64,000 nucleotides of DNA from a virus, in the IMG/VR virus record IMGVR_UViG_3300020380_000001, positions 186,001 to 250,000 of that record. One strand, 5' to 3'. Positions 6,340 to 11,978 of this stretch are shown piece by piece. Both the position numbers and the translations under genes were made by a program. Numbering within the stretch: position 1 is the first letter of the stretch; the number at the start of each line of letters is the position of its first letter. The notes under the pieces were generated by a model. That model searched no databases. It was not told the origin of the DNA and saw only the letters and a program-made list of their open reading frames with translations.

Positions 6340-6415
6340 TGGTCTCTCGAGCAGGATTTGAACCTGCGACACGTAGTCCCAAACCACGCATGTTACCAGA
6401 CTACACTATCGAGAG
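6340..6415 (-). tRNA. tRNA-Pro(TGG)
   Basis: Acceptor CTCTCGA/TCGAGAG, anticodon loop TTTGGGA, T-loop TTCAAAT, A73 and encoded CCA. Confidence 0.94.
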
Positions 6416-6424
6416 AATCAAAAC

Positions 6425-6502
6425 TGGTTGTCCCTGCTGGATTTGAACCAGCGATCAGCGATTATCAGTCGCACGCTTTAGGCCAGGCTAAGCTAAGGGA
6501 CA
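6425..6502 (-). tRNA. tRNA-Ile(GAT)
   Basis: Acceptor TGTCCCT/AGGGACA, anticodon loop CTGATAA, T-loop TTCAAAT, A73 and encoded CCA. Confidence 0.93.
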
Positions 6503-6510
6503 ATAAACTT

Positions 6511-7353
6511 TTATCGTTTACGTAGAGTAATCTCAACACCTTTAATTGCATTGAGTTCATCTACGATTTGCTGAGGATCTACCTCTATGTCAGTACGACG
6601 TCTAGGCACATACTCGATGTCTCTACCTATTAATTGAATACGTTTAGGCAAAACACGCAATATAAACGGACCACCAACCTGTAGATTTCTATTAGTTAGG
6701 TCATAGTAATAACCGAGCATTTTGAGCGCTTTCGCTACTTCGTCCGATACTACCTGTTTTTTCACCTGTTTTGATGGTTTGTCCGAAACAATATACTCTT
6801 CTGCGGGTGTTTCGTCGTCGTACTCAAGTGCTAGCTCAACCACATTTTTTACGTGTTTCTTTGCAATAAACAAAACACCGTCGTCCATGTCATGCTCTAC
6901 GTCATCTAATTCAAGATCCGAAACAAGCCCAGCGATTTCACTTGCTGTCCATCCAGGCATAGTCAGTTGTACCATTTTACGCTTGGACTCTCTGACTGTC
7001 TTTTTCGGTCCGTTGCCTTGACTAGCATAATACTTGCTGAACTCTTCGTCAGCATATTCGGCCATTTGCTCAATGAAATCCCAGCGAGGGCCATCTTCAG
7101 CATATGCCAAATCCGGAACTATTTTTGTCAGCACTTCGTTTTCAACTGCTGACTCATCATCATCTAGAATTGCACGGGTCAAGTCATGTAAGCGATCTCT
7201 GTCGTCACCAAACAACTCGTTACCAGCGTCATGTGCCATACCATCCAATTTAGACATCAAGCGGCCGAAAACATGTCTTTTTGCTTTCTTGTGTCGCTCG
7301 TCACCAGTTGGTGACTCCATCAAATTCATTAATTCGCGCATTTTTTCTGACAT
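6511..7353 (-). CDS. Putative internal head protein, 280 aa
   Basis: N-terminus MSEKMRELMNLMESPTGD carries the shared peptide (LME then S). A helical acidic region spans ~20-115, then a basic linker (~120-130, KKTVRESKRKM), and a C-terminal part with alternating beta-strands ('GPFILRVLPKRIQLIG'). No family recognised. GGAG precedes the ATG, and the CGTAAATA element lies about 30 nt upstream. It is the largest of the seven genes with this start. Confidence 0.75.
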   Translation of the reverse strand: MSEKMRELMNLMESPTGDERHKKAKRHVFGRLMSKLDGMAHDAGNELFGDDRDRLHDLTRAILDDDESAVENEVLTKIVPDLAYAEDGPRWDFIEQMAEYADEEFSKYYASQGNGPKKTVRESKRKMVQLTMPGWTASEIAGLVSDLELDDVEHDMDDGVLFIAKKHVKNVVELALEYDDETPAEEYIVSDKPSKQVKKQVVSDEVAKALKMLGYYYDLTNRNLQVGGPFILRVLPKRIQLIGRDIEYVPRRRTDIEVDPQQIVDELNAIKGVEITLRKR

Positions 7354-7383
7354 TACTGTCTCCTATAAACTATGTCATATAGC

Positions 7384-7393
7384 TTATTTACGC
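7384..7393 (-). promoter_or_regulatory. Variant late-promoter-like element CGTAAATA
   Basis: CGTAAATAAGCTATA on the minus strand about 35 nt upstream of the 280-aa gene, identical to the element at 6239. Confidence 0.4.
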
Positions 7394-7400
7394 AGGTAAT

Positions 7401-7500
7401 TGGTGGACCCCCGCGGACTTGCACCACACGCCTCAATACTACCCTCACTTTATTTCTTTTAAGACACCGGATTTACAGTCCGGGGTGAGGAAAGGGATCC
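7401..7500 (-). tRNA. tRNA-Tyr(GTA)-like RNA without a normal D-arm
   Basis: Acceptor GGATCCC/GGGGTCC, anticodon arm CCGGA CTGTAAA TCCGG, T-stem TGTGG/CCGCG with loop TGCAAGT, A73 and encoded CCA. The loop CTGTAAA and G1-C72/A73 are typical of tyrosine. However, only about 10 nt (TTTCCTCACC) separate the acceptor and anticodon stems, so a standard D-arm is absent. CCTCAC instead pairs with GTGAGG in a long variable region. Confidence 0.7.
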
Positions 7501-7523
7501 TTAATCTGTTACAAAAACTGTTT

Positions 7524-7547
7524 TGGAAGGGGTCGTTACCAACCCCT
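7524..7547 (-). other. CCA-ending acceptor minihelix, tRNA remnant
   Basis: On the minus strand AGGGGT pairs with ACCCCT around an 8-nt loop, followed by TCCA. This matches the acceptor end of the neighbouring tRNA-Gln (AGGGGTG/CACCCCT T CCA) with the rest missing, so it looks like a deletion remnant or a free minihelix RNA. Confidence 0.4.
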
Positions 7548-7561
7548 CAATAAAACAATTC

Positions 7562-8053
7562 TTAAAAGTGCGGGTTTTTGTCATTGTGAACACCGCGTGC
7601 AAGCGTCCAAATGCCTGCTCGTTTATATGTAGCAGTGTTGCCTTTACGCCAAAATACTGTACCGTCGCTTGTTGTAACTTTCTTCATAGTTTTAGAAATC
7701 TTGACAATTGTACCGCACGGATACCAGTCACCGTTAAAACCGTAACTTACTACGTCACCAATCTTTGGCATGCGCTCTACTGCATGATCATCGTGACGCT
7801 CTACAGCAATATAAGTATCACCGGTTTCTTCACTCAACTGCTCAGCGATTCGTTGCGCAATAAAGCTAGAGCCACAATAATTAAGGGTAACAAACTGGGC
7901 CATTATTTCTTTGTAGAAGTTCGGCGCTTTTTCTTCATCGCCACCTGCCATCTTTAGCGCAGTTTCACGGACTTCTTCAGCCCATGCTTCAGTGTAGTCT
8001 TCGTTACGATCAATAATGTTACCAGTTTTTAAATCTACTCTATAATGTATCAT
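7562..8053 (-). CDS. Hypothetical protein, 163 aa
   Basis: N-terminal half is helical and acidic. The C-terminal half (~95-163) is a beta-rich small domain with 'GDVVSYGFNGDWYPCGTIVKIS' and ends GVHNDKNPHF, resembling conserved phage proteins of unknown function. It has an early-type promoter at 8094-8121. No capsid-targeting-like peptide. Confidence 0.75.
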   Translation of the reverse strand: MIHYRVDLKTGNIIDRNEDYTEAWAEEVRETALKMAGGDEEKAPNFYKEIMAQFVTLNYCGSSFIAQRIAEQLSEETGDTYIAVERHDDHAVERMPKIGDVVSYGFNGDWYPCGTIVKISKTMKKVTTSDGTVFWRKGNTATYKRAGIWTLARGVHNDKNPHF

Positions 8054-8093
8054 AATTTGCTACCTTGTGTTTGTTTAATCAACCTACACAGAC

Positions 8094-8121
8094 ATAATAG
8101 CAGAATGACATTCAAGTACAA
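8094..8121 (-). promoter_or_regulatory. Host-like (early-type) promoter
   Basis: TTGTAC and TATTAT with a 16-bp spacer on the minus strand. A partial AT palindrome (TTGAAAATAATTTAA) lies just upstream. The leader down to the ATG is nearly identical to that of the 92-aa gene at 9508. Confidence 0.65.
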
Positions 8122-8154
8122 GACTTGTTTGAAAATAATTTAAAATATATTTTG

Positions 8155-8238
8155 CACAGCGGACGGGTTTCGAACCCGCAATGCGATATTCGCGCTGCCT
8201 TGAAAGGGCAGTGACTTTACCAGTTTGTCCACCGCTGT
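8155..8238 (-). tRNA. tRNA(TTC), Glu anticodon on a class II body
   Basis: Acceptor ACAGCGG/CCGCTGT, D-stem GAC/GTC, anticodon arm CTGCC CTTTCAA GGCAG, T-loop TTCGAAA, G73, no encoded CCA. The variable region is 15 nt with a GCG/CGC hairpin, which is not expected of a glutamate tRNA. Confidence 0.85.
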
Positions 8239-8260
8239 GGAAAATATACTTATTCTGGGC

Positions 8261-8290
8261 AAAAATAAAGCGACTTAATAGCCGCTTTAT
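8261..8290 (-). terminator. Rho-independent terminator
   Basis: Minus-strand hairpin ATAAAGCG/CGCTTTAT followed by T5, directly after the PEP-CTERM gene. Confidence 0.85.
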
Positions 8291-8310
8291 CATGGCATTA
8301 AGGTTTGTTA

Positions 8311-9021
8311 CTATGCGCGTCTACGAACAGCGATTCCTAGTACTGCTAAAAGCGCAAGTGCTAATGAACCTGGCTCCGGTACCGCTGTTACACCACCTAA
8401 CTGTAAATCATATGAACGCTGCATTAGCCCAGTATCAGGCGATGCAATATTACCGCGCACTTGGATGGCTCCGATGTTTGTGAAGTCAGTGTTACTAAAT
8501 TCACGCGAAAGGAAAAACGCATCACGTCCTGGGCGATTAACACCGGGTATCGGTAACTCAACAGTTTCAGCAGTTCCGTTAGGACCTGACCAAAACGTTA
8601 CGTCAAACCAAGCATTCAAATCTGATTCAATAATCGTTGTAATAAATTTTATCGGGTTGCCAATTGCAGTTAAGTCAAGTCCGCCTAAGCCGAATGGATT
8701 AATTGCATTTGATCCGTCAACGCCGTCCCATTGAATGGTAAACATTGATTCGTTACCTGCGCCTGAACTAAAGAAAAAGTTATCAGCCGCTACGTTTACA
8801 GAGGCGCCTTGGTTGAACTCGTCAACAACGCTTGTTATTTCTAAATCTCGTTCTCCGCCGATCATAGAACCCAATACAGAGCTAAACAAAGTTTGGCCTT
8901 GCATTACTACCATTGGTCCTTGGTCATCAGAAAAGTCATCAATCGTTATCATACCTGCGTTGGCTGAGGTAGTAATACCCATGGCCAATACAGCGCCTAA
9001 CAATAGAGATTTCATTTTCAT
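8311..9021 (-). CDS. PEP-CTERM sorting domain protein, secreted, 236 aa
   Basis: Residues 1-23 form a Sec signal peptide (MKMKSLLLGAVLAMG..ANAG). The C-terminus has the tripartite PEP-CTERM sorting signal: VPEP at ~214-217, a hydrophobic helix (LALALLAVLGIAV) and the basic tail RRRA. In bacteria such proteins are cleaved and anchored by exosortase as part of exopolysaccharide systems. The mature domain is beta-rich and glycine-rich, without a catalytic motif I can see. The gene has its own terminator and is preceded by a 16-bp inverted repeat. Such a protein is unusual in a phage and probably came from a host; it would use the host exosortase. Confidence 0.88.
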   Translation of the reverse strand: MKMKSLLLGAVLAMGITTSANAGMITIDDFSDDQGPMVVMQGQTLFSSVLGSMIGGERDLEITSVVDEFNQGASVNVAADNFFFSSGAGNESMFTIQWDGVDGSNAINPFGLGGLDLTAIGNPIKFITTIIESDLNAWFDVTFWSGPNGTAETVELPIPGVNRPGRDAFFLSREFSNTDFTNIGAIQVRGNIASPDTGLMQRSYDLQLGGVTAVPEPGSLALALLAVLGIAVRRRA

Positions 9022-9141
9022 ATAAATGATCCTTTTAAAGTTATCCAGTTGCTTTTAGCAACACATACACTATACATTACTTTTTTACAAGGTCAAGAAG
9101 TTTCTTTAATTCGTAAAACAGTATTTAATAGGCATGTATGA

Positions 9142-9193
9142 ATAACACACGATTTTGACCTCTTATTCACAAAAAGCCAAAATCGTGTGTTAT
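9142..9193. repeat. Perfect 16-bp inverted repeat upstream of the PEP-CTERM gene
   Basis: ATAACACACGATTTTG at 9142-9157 and its exact complement at 9178-9193 flank a 20-nt spacer, between the 92-aa gene and the PEP-CTERM gene. No T-run follows, so simple termination is unlikely. An operator, RNA-stability hairpin or recombination footprint is possible. Confidence 0.8.
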
Positions 9194-9229
9194 GCGATGA
9201 CCATAATGATCACCGCGCTACACTACTAA

Positions 9230-9508
9230 TTATTTTTGCAAATCGTAATATTCGTACTCATAACGACCACCTTCGATCTCGCCCCACTGCTCCCAGCCGT
9301 TCTTTGAAACATGCATTGTGTTCGCGGCGTGCTCAGGAGTAATGATAAAACGTACATCAAAACCAGCAGCGTGTGCCTCAGCTTTTACACTTTCAAAGTC
9401 TTCAGCGCTGTGTGCAGCACCGTGCCATACGTTTTCAGTTGCGCCTACCATTTCTTCAGCGCTGTTCCAGTTCGCTACTACAAAACTTGTTGCTTTACGA
9501 TTGTTCAT
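9230..9508 (-). CDS. Hypothetical protein, 92 aa
   Basis: A small alpha/beta protein beginning MNNRKATSFVVANWNSAEE with 'GFDVRFIITPEHAANTM', C-terminus tyrosine-rich (YEYEYYDLQK). No family recognised. It shares a near-identical leader and early-type promoter with the 163-aa gene. Confidence 0.7.
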   Translation of the reverse strand: MNNRKATSFVVANWNSAEEMVGATENVWHGAAHSAEDFESVKAEAHAAGFDVRFIITPEHAANTMHVSKNGWEQWGEIEGGRYEYEYYDLQK

Positions 9509-9548
9509 AATTTGCTACCTTGTGTTTGTTTAATCAACCTACACAGAT

Positions 9549-9576
9549 ATAATAGCAAAATGACATCCAAACACAA
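9549..9576 (-). promoter_or_regulatory. Host-like (early-type) promoter
   Basis: TTGTGT and TATTAT with a 16-bp spacer on the minus strand. The AT palindrome TTGAAATTATTTTCAA (9584-9599) lies 7 nt upstream of the -35. Confidence 0.7.
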
Positions 9577-9685
9577 GGCCTTTTTGAAAATAATTTCAAA
9601 AATATTTCGTTGCTCTGGGTACTTATATTAGTCGCTTTTAAACTCATGTGTTTATCATCTCGCAAAATGGCAAACATATAAGTTT

Positions 9686-9770
9686 TGGTGGGTTGGGTGG
9701 GATTCGAACCCACGAAGCATTACGCGCTAGATTAAAAGTCTAGTATCTTTAACCACTCGATCACCAACCC
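9686..9770 (-). tRNA. tRNA-Lys(TTT) with class II-like variable arm
   Basis: Acceptor GGGTTGG/CCAACCC, anticodon arm CTAGA CTTTTAA TCTAG, normal T-loop, A73 and encoded CCA. The D-arm ATC-GAGTGGTTAAA-GAT resembles serine tRNAs, and the variable region is 13 nt instead of about 5. Confidence 0.88.
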
Positions 9771-9803
9771 ATATCGTTTTCGTACTTTCGTCTTTCGTTT
9801 CAT
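9732..9803 (-). CDS. Possible 23-aa basic peptide overlapping tRNA-Lys
   Basis: An ATG preceded by a perfect AGGAG at 7-nt spacing opens a 23-codon frame (MKRKTKVRKRYGLVIEW..) that runs into tRNA-Lys as far as its anticodon loop. The ribosome site is among the best in the area, but size and overlap make it doubtful. It could be a leader peptide or chance. Confidence 0.3.
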   Translation of the reverse strand: MKRKTKVRKRYGLVIEWLKILDF

Positions 9804-9826
9804 TTTCTTTCTCCTGTTAATTATAC

Positions 9827-9925
9827 GAGTGTAGTATGCAGGGACGACGGGACTTGAACCCGCGCTCTCCGCAGTGACAGTGCGATATTTTAACCAACTA
9901 AACTACGCCCCTGCATACTACACTC
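9827..9925. repeat. 17-bp inverted repeat enclosing tRNA-Asp
   Basis: GAGTGTAGTATGCAGGG (9827-9843) is exactly complementary to 9909-9925. In the transcript it would extend the tRNA-Asp acceptor stem by about 13 pairs. Confidence 0.85.
9839..9912 (-). tRNA. tRNA-Asp(GTC)
   Basis: Acceptor AGGGGCG/CGTCCCT, anticodon loop CTGTCAC, T-loop TTCAAGT, G73, no encoded CCA. Flanked by a long inverted repeat that continues the acceptor stem. Confidence 0.92.
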
Positions 9926-9936
9926 ATATCTTTATT

Positions 9937-10488
9937 TTAATATAACGAGTCTTCTACGATTTCAAACAAGTCATTATACATAGCTGAAGCCATTGCATTA
10001 AACTCGTCGTAAGCGCCATCAGCAAAAAAATCACTATACAACATATGTGCATCGCCTTTATTGTCACGTACTGACTTTGACACGTACTGTAACGAGCGAG
10101 GCTTAAAGTGCGACATCTTTTGCAATCTAGGTTCCGGCGGGAAAGCACGCATTTCAATATCAATTGAGTCATCGCCTTCCTGATAAAACACTAACATTTT
10201 AAGAACTGTATTCGCGTTCCAGTTAGTTTTTATCGGCTTAAACTTGATAGTGAAGCCTTCTTTACCAGCTTGAGGAACATCGTCGCCTTGTAGTACGTCG
10301 ACACCCATATCAGCAATCTCATCTAACCAAGTGTTCATACCACTAACGATTTGTTCACGGAACTTGCTGTATTGTTCTCTGAATCCGGCAGCGTCGCTTT
10401 CCATTAATCTGAAAACCTTTTCCATACCGGAATTTTGTCCTGTTTTTTTCCCTTCAAGGATTTTGTTAACTCGATTTCGGTCAGCCAT
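9937..10488 (-). CDS. Putative internal head protein with two LxE sites, 183 aa
   Basis: N-terminus MADRNRVNKILEGKKTG followed by 'MEKVFRLMESDAAG' at ~22-35, giving two candidate prohead-protease sites (ILE and LME). The rest is an alpha/beta domain with 'GFTIKFKPIKTNWNANTVLKML'. No family recognised. ATAAATA lies about 34 nt upstream (10522-10528). Confidence 0.72.
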   Translation of the reverse strand: MADRNRVNKILEGKKTGQNSGMEKVFRLMESDAAGFREQYSKFREQIVSGMNTWLDEIADMGVDVLQGDDVPQAGKEGFTIKFKPIKTNWNANTVLKMLVFYQEGDDSIDIEMRAFPPEPRLQKMSHFKPRSLQYVSKSVRDNKGDAHMLYSDFFADGAYDEFNAMASAMYNDLFEIVEDSLY

Positions 10489-10520
10489 GTTTAGTATTCT
10501 CCTGTTATCCGTTATCGTTA

Positions 10521-10528
10521 CTATTTAT
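10521..10528 (-). promoter_or_regulatory. Late-promoter-like ATAAATAG
   Basis: Minus-strand ATAAATA, close to T4 TATAAATA, 34 nt upstream of the 183-aa gene. Confidence 0.45.
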
Positions 10529-10566
10529 CCAATAACTTAAGAGCGTACAAAACCAATAACCAAAAT

Positions 10567-10658
10567 TGGCGGACGGTGCTGGATTTGAACCAGCGCGGGG
10601 GATATTCTCCACCTCCGGGTTAACAGCCCGGCGCAATCGGCCACTATGCGAACCGCCC
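10567..10658 (-). tRNA. tRNA-Asn(GTT) with class II-like variable arm
   Basis: Acceptor GGGCGGT/ACCGTCC, anticodon arm CCGGG CTGTTAA CCCGG, T-loop TTCAAAT, G73 and encoded CCA. The variable region is 20 nt and forms a GGA/TCC hairpin. The D-stem GCA/TGC is the same as in this phage's tRNA-Ser(TGA). Confidence 0.88.
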
Positions 10659-10674
10659 ATAAACTTTTAAAGTT

Positions 10675-10750
10675 TGGTGGAGTATACCAGACTCGAACTG
10701 GTCAGGCTATCATCTTGCAAGGATGATCCGGGTGCCCATGCCCATACCCC
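10675..10750 (-). tRNA. tRNA-Ala(TGC)
   Basis: Acceptor GGGGTAT/ATACTCC, anticodon loop CTTGCAA in a strong stem, T-loop TTCGAGT, A73 and encoded CCA. Confidence 0.92.
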
Positions 10751-10758
10751 ATTAAACT

Positions 10759-10833
10759 TGGTGCCGAGTGGTGGTACCGCCCCACCCTCTAAGGATTTTC
10801 AATCCATCGCTAATCTGTCTCAGCTAACTCGGC
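10759..10833 (-). tRNA. tRNA-Phe(GAA) with aberrant T-loop
   Basis: Acceptor GCCGAGT/ACTCGGC, anticodon loop TTGAAAA, A73 and encoded CCA. The T-stem GGTGG/CCACC is perfect but its loop is GGCGGTA instead of TTCRANY, and the anticodon stem has a T-T mismatch. Confidence 0.85.
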
Positions 10834-10838
10834 TAAAT

Positions 10839-10912
10839 TGGTGCCGGCGGAGAGAATCGAACTCCCGTAGACGCATTACAAGTGCGCTGCATGGCCACTG
10901 TGCTACGCCGGC
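10839..10912 (-). tRNA. tRNA-Thr(TGT)
   Basis: Acceptor GCCGGCG/CGCCGGC, anticodon loop CTTGTAA, T-loop TTCGATT, A73 and encoded CCA. Confidence 0.94.
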
Positions 10913-10935
10913 TGAATATCTGTCTAAATACATTC

Positions 10936-11012
10936 TGGGGTAATAGACGGGCAACGATCCCGCATCTTCCAGGGTCACATCCTGGGGCTCTGCCATTTGA
11001 GCTACTATCACC
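10936..11012 (-). tRNA. tRNA-His(GTG)
   Basis: Acceptor GTGATAG/CTATTAC with the G-1:C73 pair diagnostic of histidine, anticodon loop ATGTGAC and encoded CCA. The T-loop is ATCGTTG (A54). Flanking bases CATTCTGGGG/CCCCAGAATG extend the acceptor helix well beyond position -1. Confidence 0.92.
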
Positions 11013-11130
11013 CCAGAATGCACTTTCGTACATACTGGGTTCTGTTTTAACGCTAGAACCAGCGTTTAGACCAGATATAAGTTTATATCCAAATTGTTAA
11101 AGAACGTTTCGACTCCTACGGAGTCCAGGC

Positions 11131-11160
11131 ATAAAAAAAGCAGCCTGTTGGCTGCCTTTA
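11131..11160 (-). terminator. Rho-independent terminator
   Basis: Minus-strand GCAGCC/GGCTGC hairpin with a T7 tail, 25 nt after the 85-aa gene. A second hairpin (GACTCC/GGAGTC) follows at 11111-11125. Confidence 0.9.
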
Positions 11161-11182
11161 TGCTTTTCAATTTCGTACGAGG

Positions 11183-11440
11183 TTAGATAATCTCTTTCTC
11201 GTCTAATTGCATAAAGGCAGTGTTAAAATCTTGATACTCTGGTTTATGATTCGTTTGATTATTATCATCCGACGCAATTCCAGATTCACGGATACTTCTT
11301 GTCGCGTTTACCGGAGCATACGATTTTTCGTTGCTTGGCATGATAAACGTTTCTTCACTACGTGGAATTTCAGCTACAACTACGCGTGGTGGCGTAATGT
11401 CGCTTAATTCTTTTGTTGATGTAGTAATAAATGTTGCCAT
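11183..11440 (-). CDS. Hypothetical protein, 85 aa
   Basis: A small, probably disordered acidic protein, rich in Thr, Ser, Pro and Asn, ending QLDEKEII. No family recognised. GAGG lies 7 nt before the ATG and a CTAAATA octamer 50 nt upstream, so late expression is likely. A terminator follows. Confidence 0.65.
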   Translation of the reverse strand: MATFITTSTKELSDITPPRVVVAEIPRSEETFIMPSNEKSYAPVNATRSIRESGIASDDNNQTNHKPEYQDFNTAFMQLDEKEII

Positions 11441-11490
11441 TGTATCCTCGATTAATATTCAATAGGAACCGTAGTTCCTTGCTATAGTTT

Positions 11491-11498
11491 TATTTAGC
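11491..11498 (-). promoter_or_regulatory. Late-promoter-like GCTAAATA
   Basis: Minus-strand GCTAAATA about 50 nt upstream of the 85-aa gene, at the 3' boundary of the structured noncoding region. Confidence 0.45.
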
Positions 11499-11742
11499 AC
11501 CGTAAAACCATTTTTTACGGCAGCTAGTAATAAAACAGGCTAGTTTTTTAAAACGCCAATGTTTTTTAAAAAATTGCTGTTCCTAGCCTAAGTCATTTGT
11601 TTTAAAAACTTGATGTCTATTATACATGCTTTTAAAACGTTGTCAAGAACTTTTTTCAACTTTCTTGACTTTAATAAGTCGGGTTGCTTTTACTAGTATC
11701 GAATTATGAGTTCGAGTTTTCGTAAAGTTTTGCTGTTAGCAA

Positions 11743-11783
11743 CCCATAATAGATATACACCGTGATGCACATGTATTATGAGT
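11743..11783. repeat. 41-nt hairpin repeat, copy 1
   Basis: Begins CCCATAATAGATATACACCG; self-complementary at its ends (CATAAT/ATTATG, TACA/TGTA). Identical to 11938-11978. Confidence 0.9.
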
Positions 11784-11937
11784 AAAAATAGCAGCGAACT
11801 ATCCAAAGGGTTGGGAGTTCTCCAGATAGTCGCTACCCAAGAGAGTGGATGAACACTCTAGACAAACAAAATAAGTCGGGCTACATTATCTAAAGTCAAA
11901 TTAAAAGTTTGATGATCGATAATATTGCTGTTAGTAG

Positions 11938-11978
11938 CCCATAATAGATATACACCGTGATGCACATGTATTATGAGT
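11938..11978. repeat. 41-nt hairpin repeat, copy 2
   Basis: Identical to 11743-11783. Both copies directly follow a covarying unit of the noncoding region. Confidence 0.9.

Noticed and set aside
6139-6525. Frames on both strands across the Gln, Pro and Ile tRNAs
   Set aside because: Their sequences are translated tRNA genes ('GFEPASTGIKARGLRPLGDTP' type), with no ribosome site.
10820-11033. Minus-strand frames over tRNA-Thr and tRNA-His
   Set aside because: Translated tRNA sequence; cloverleafs explain the conservation.
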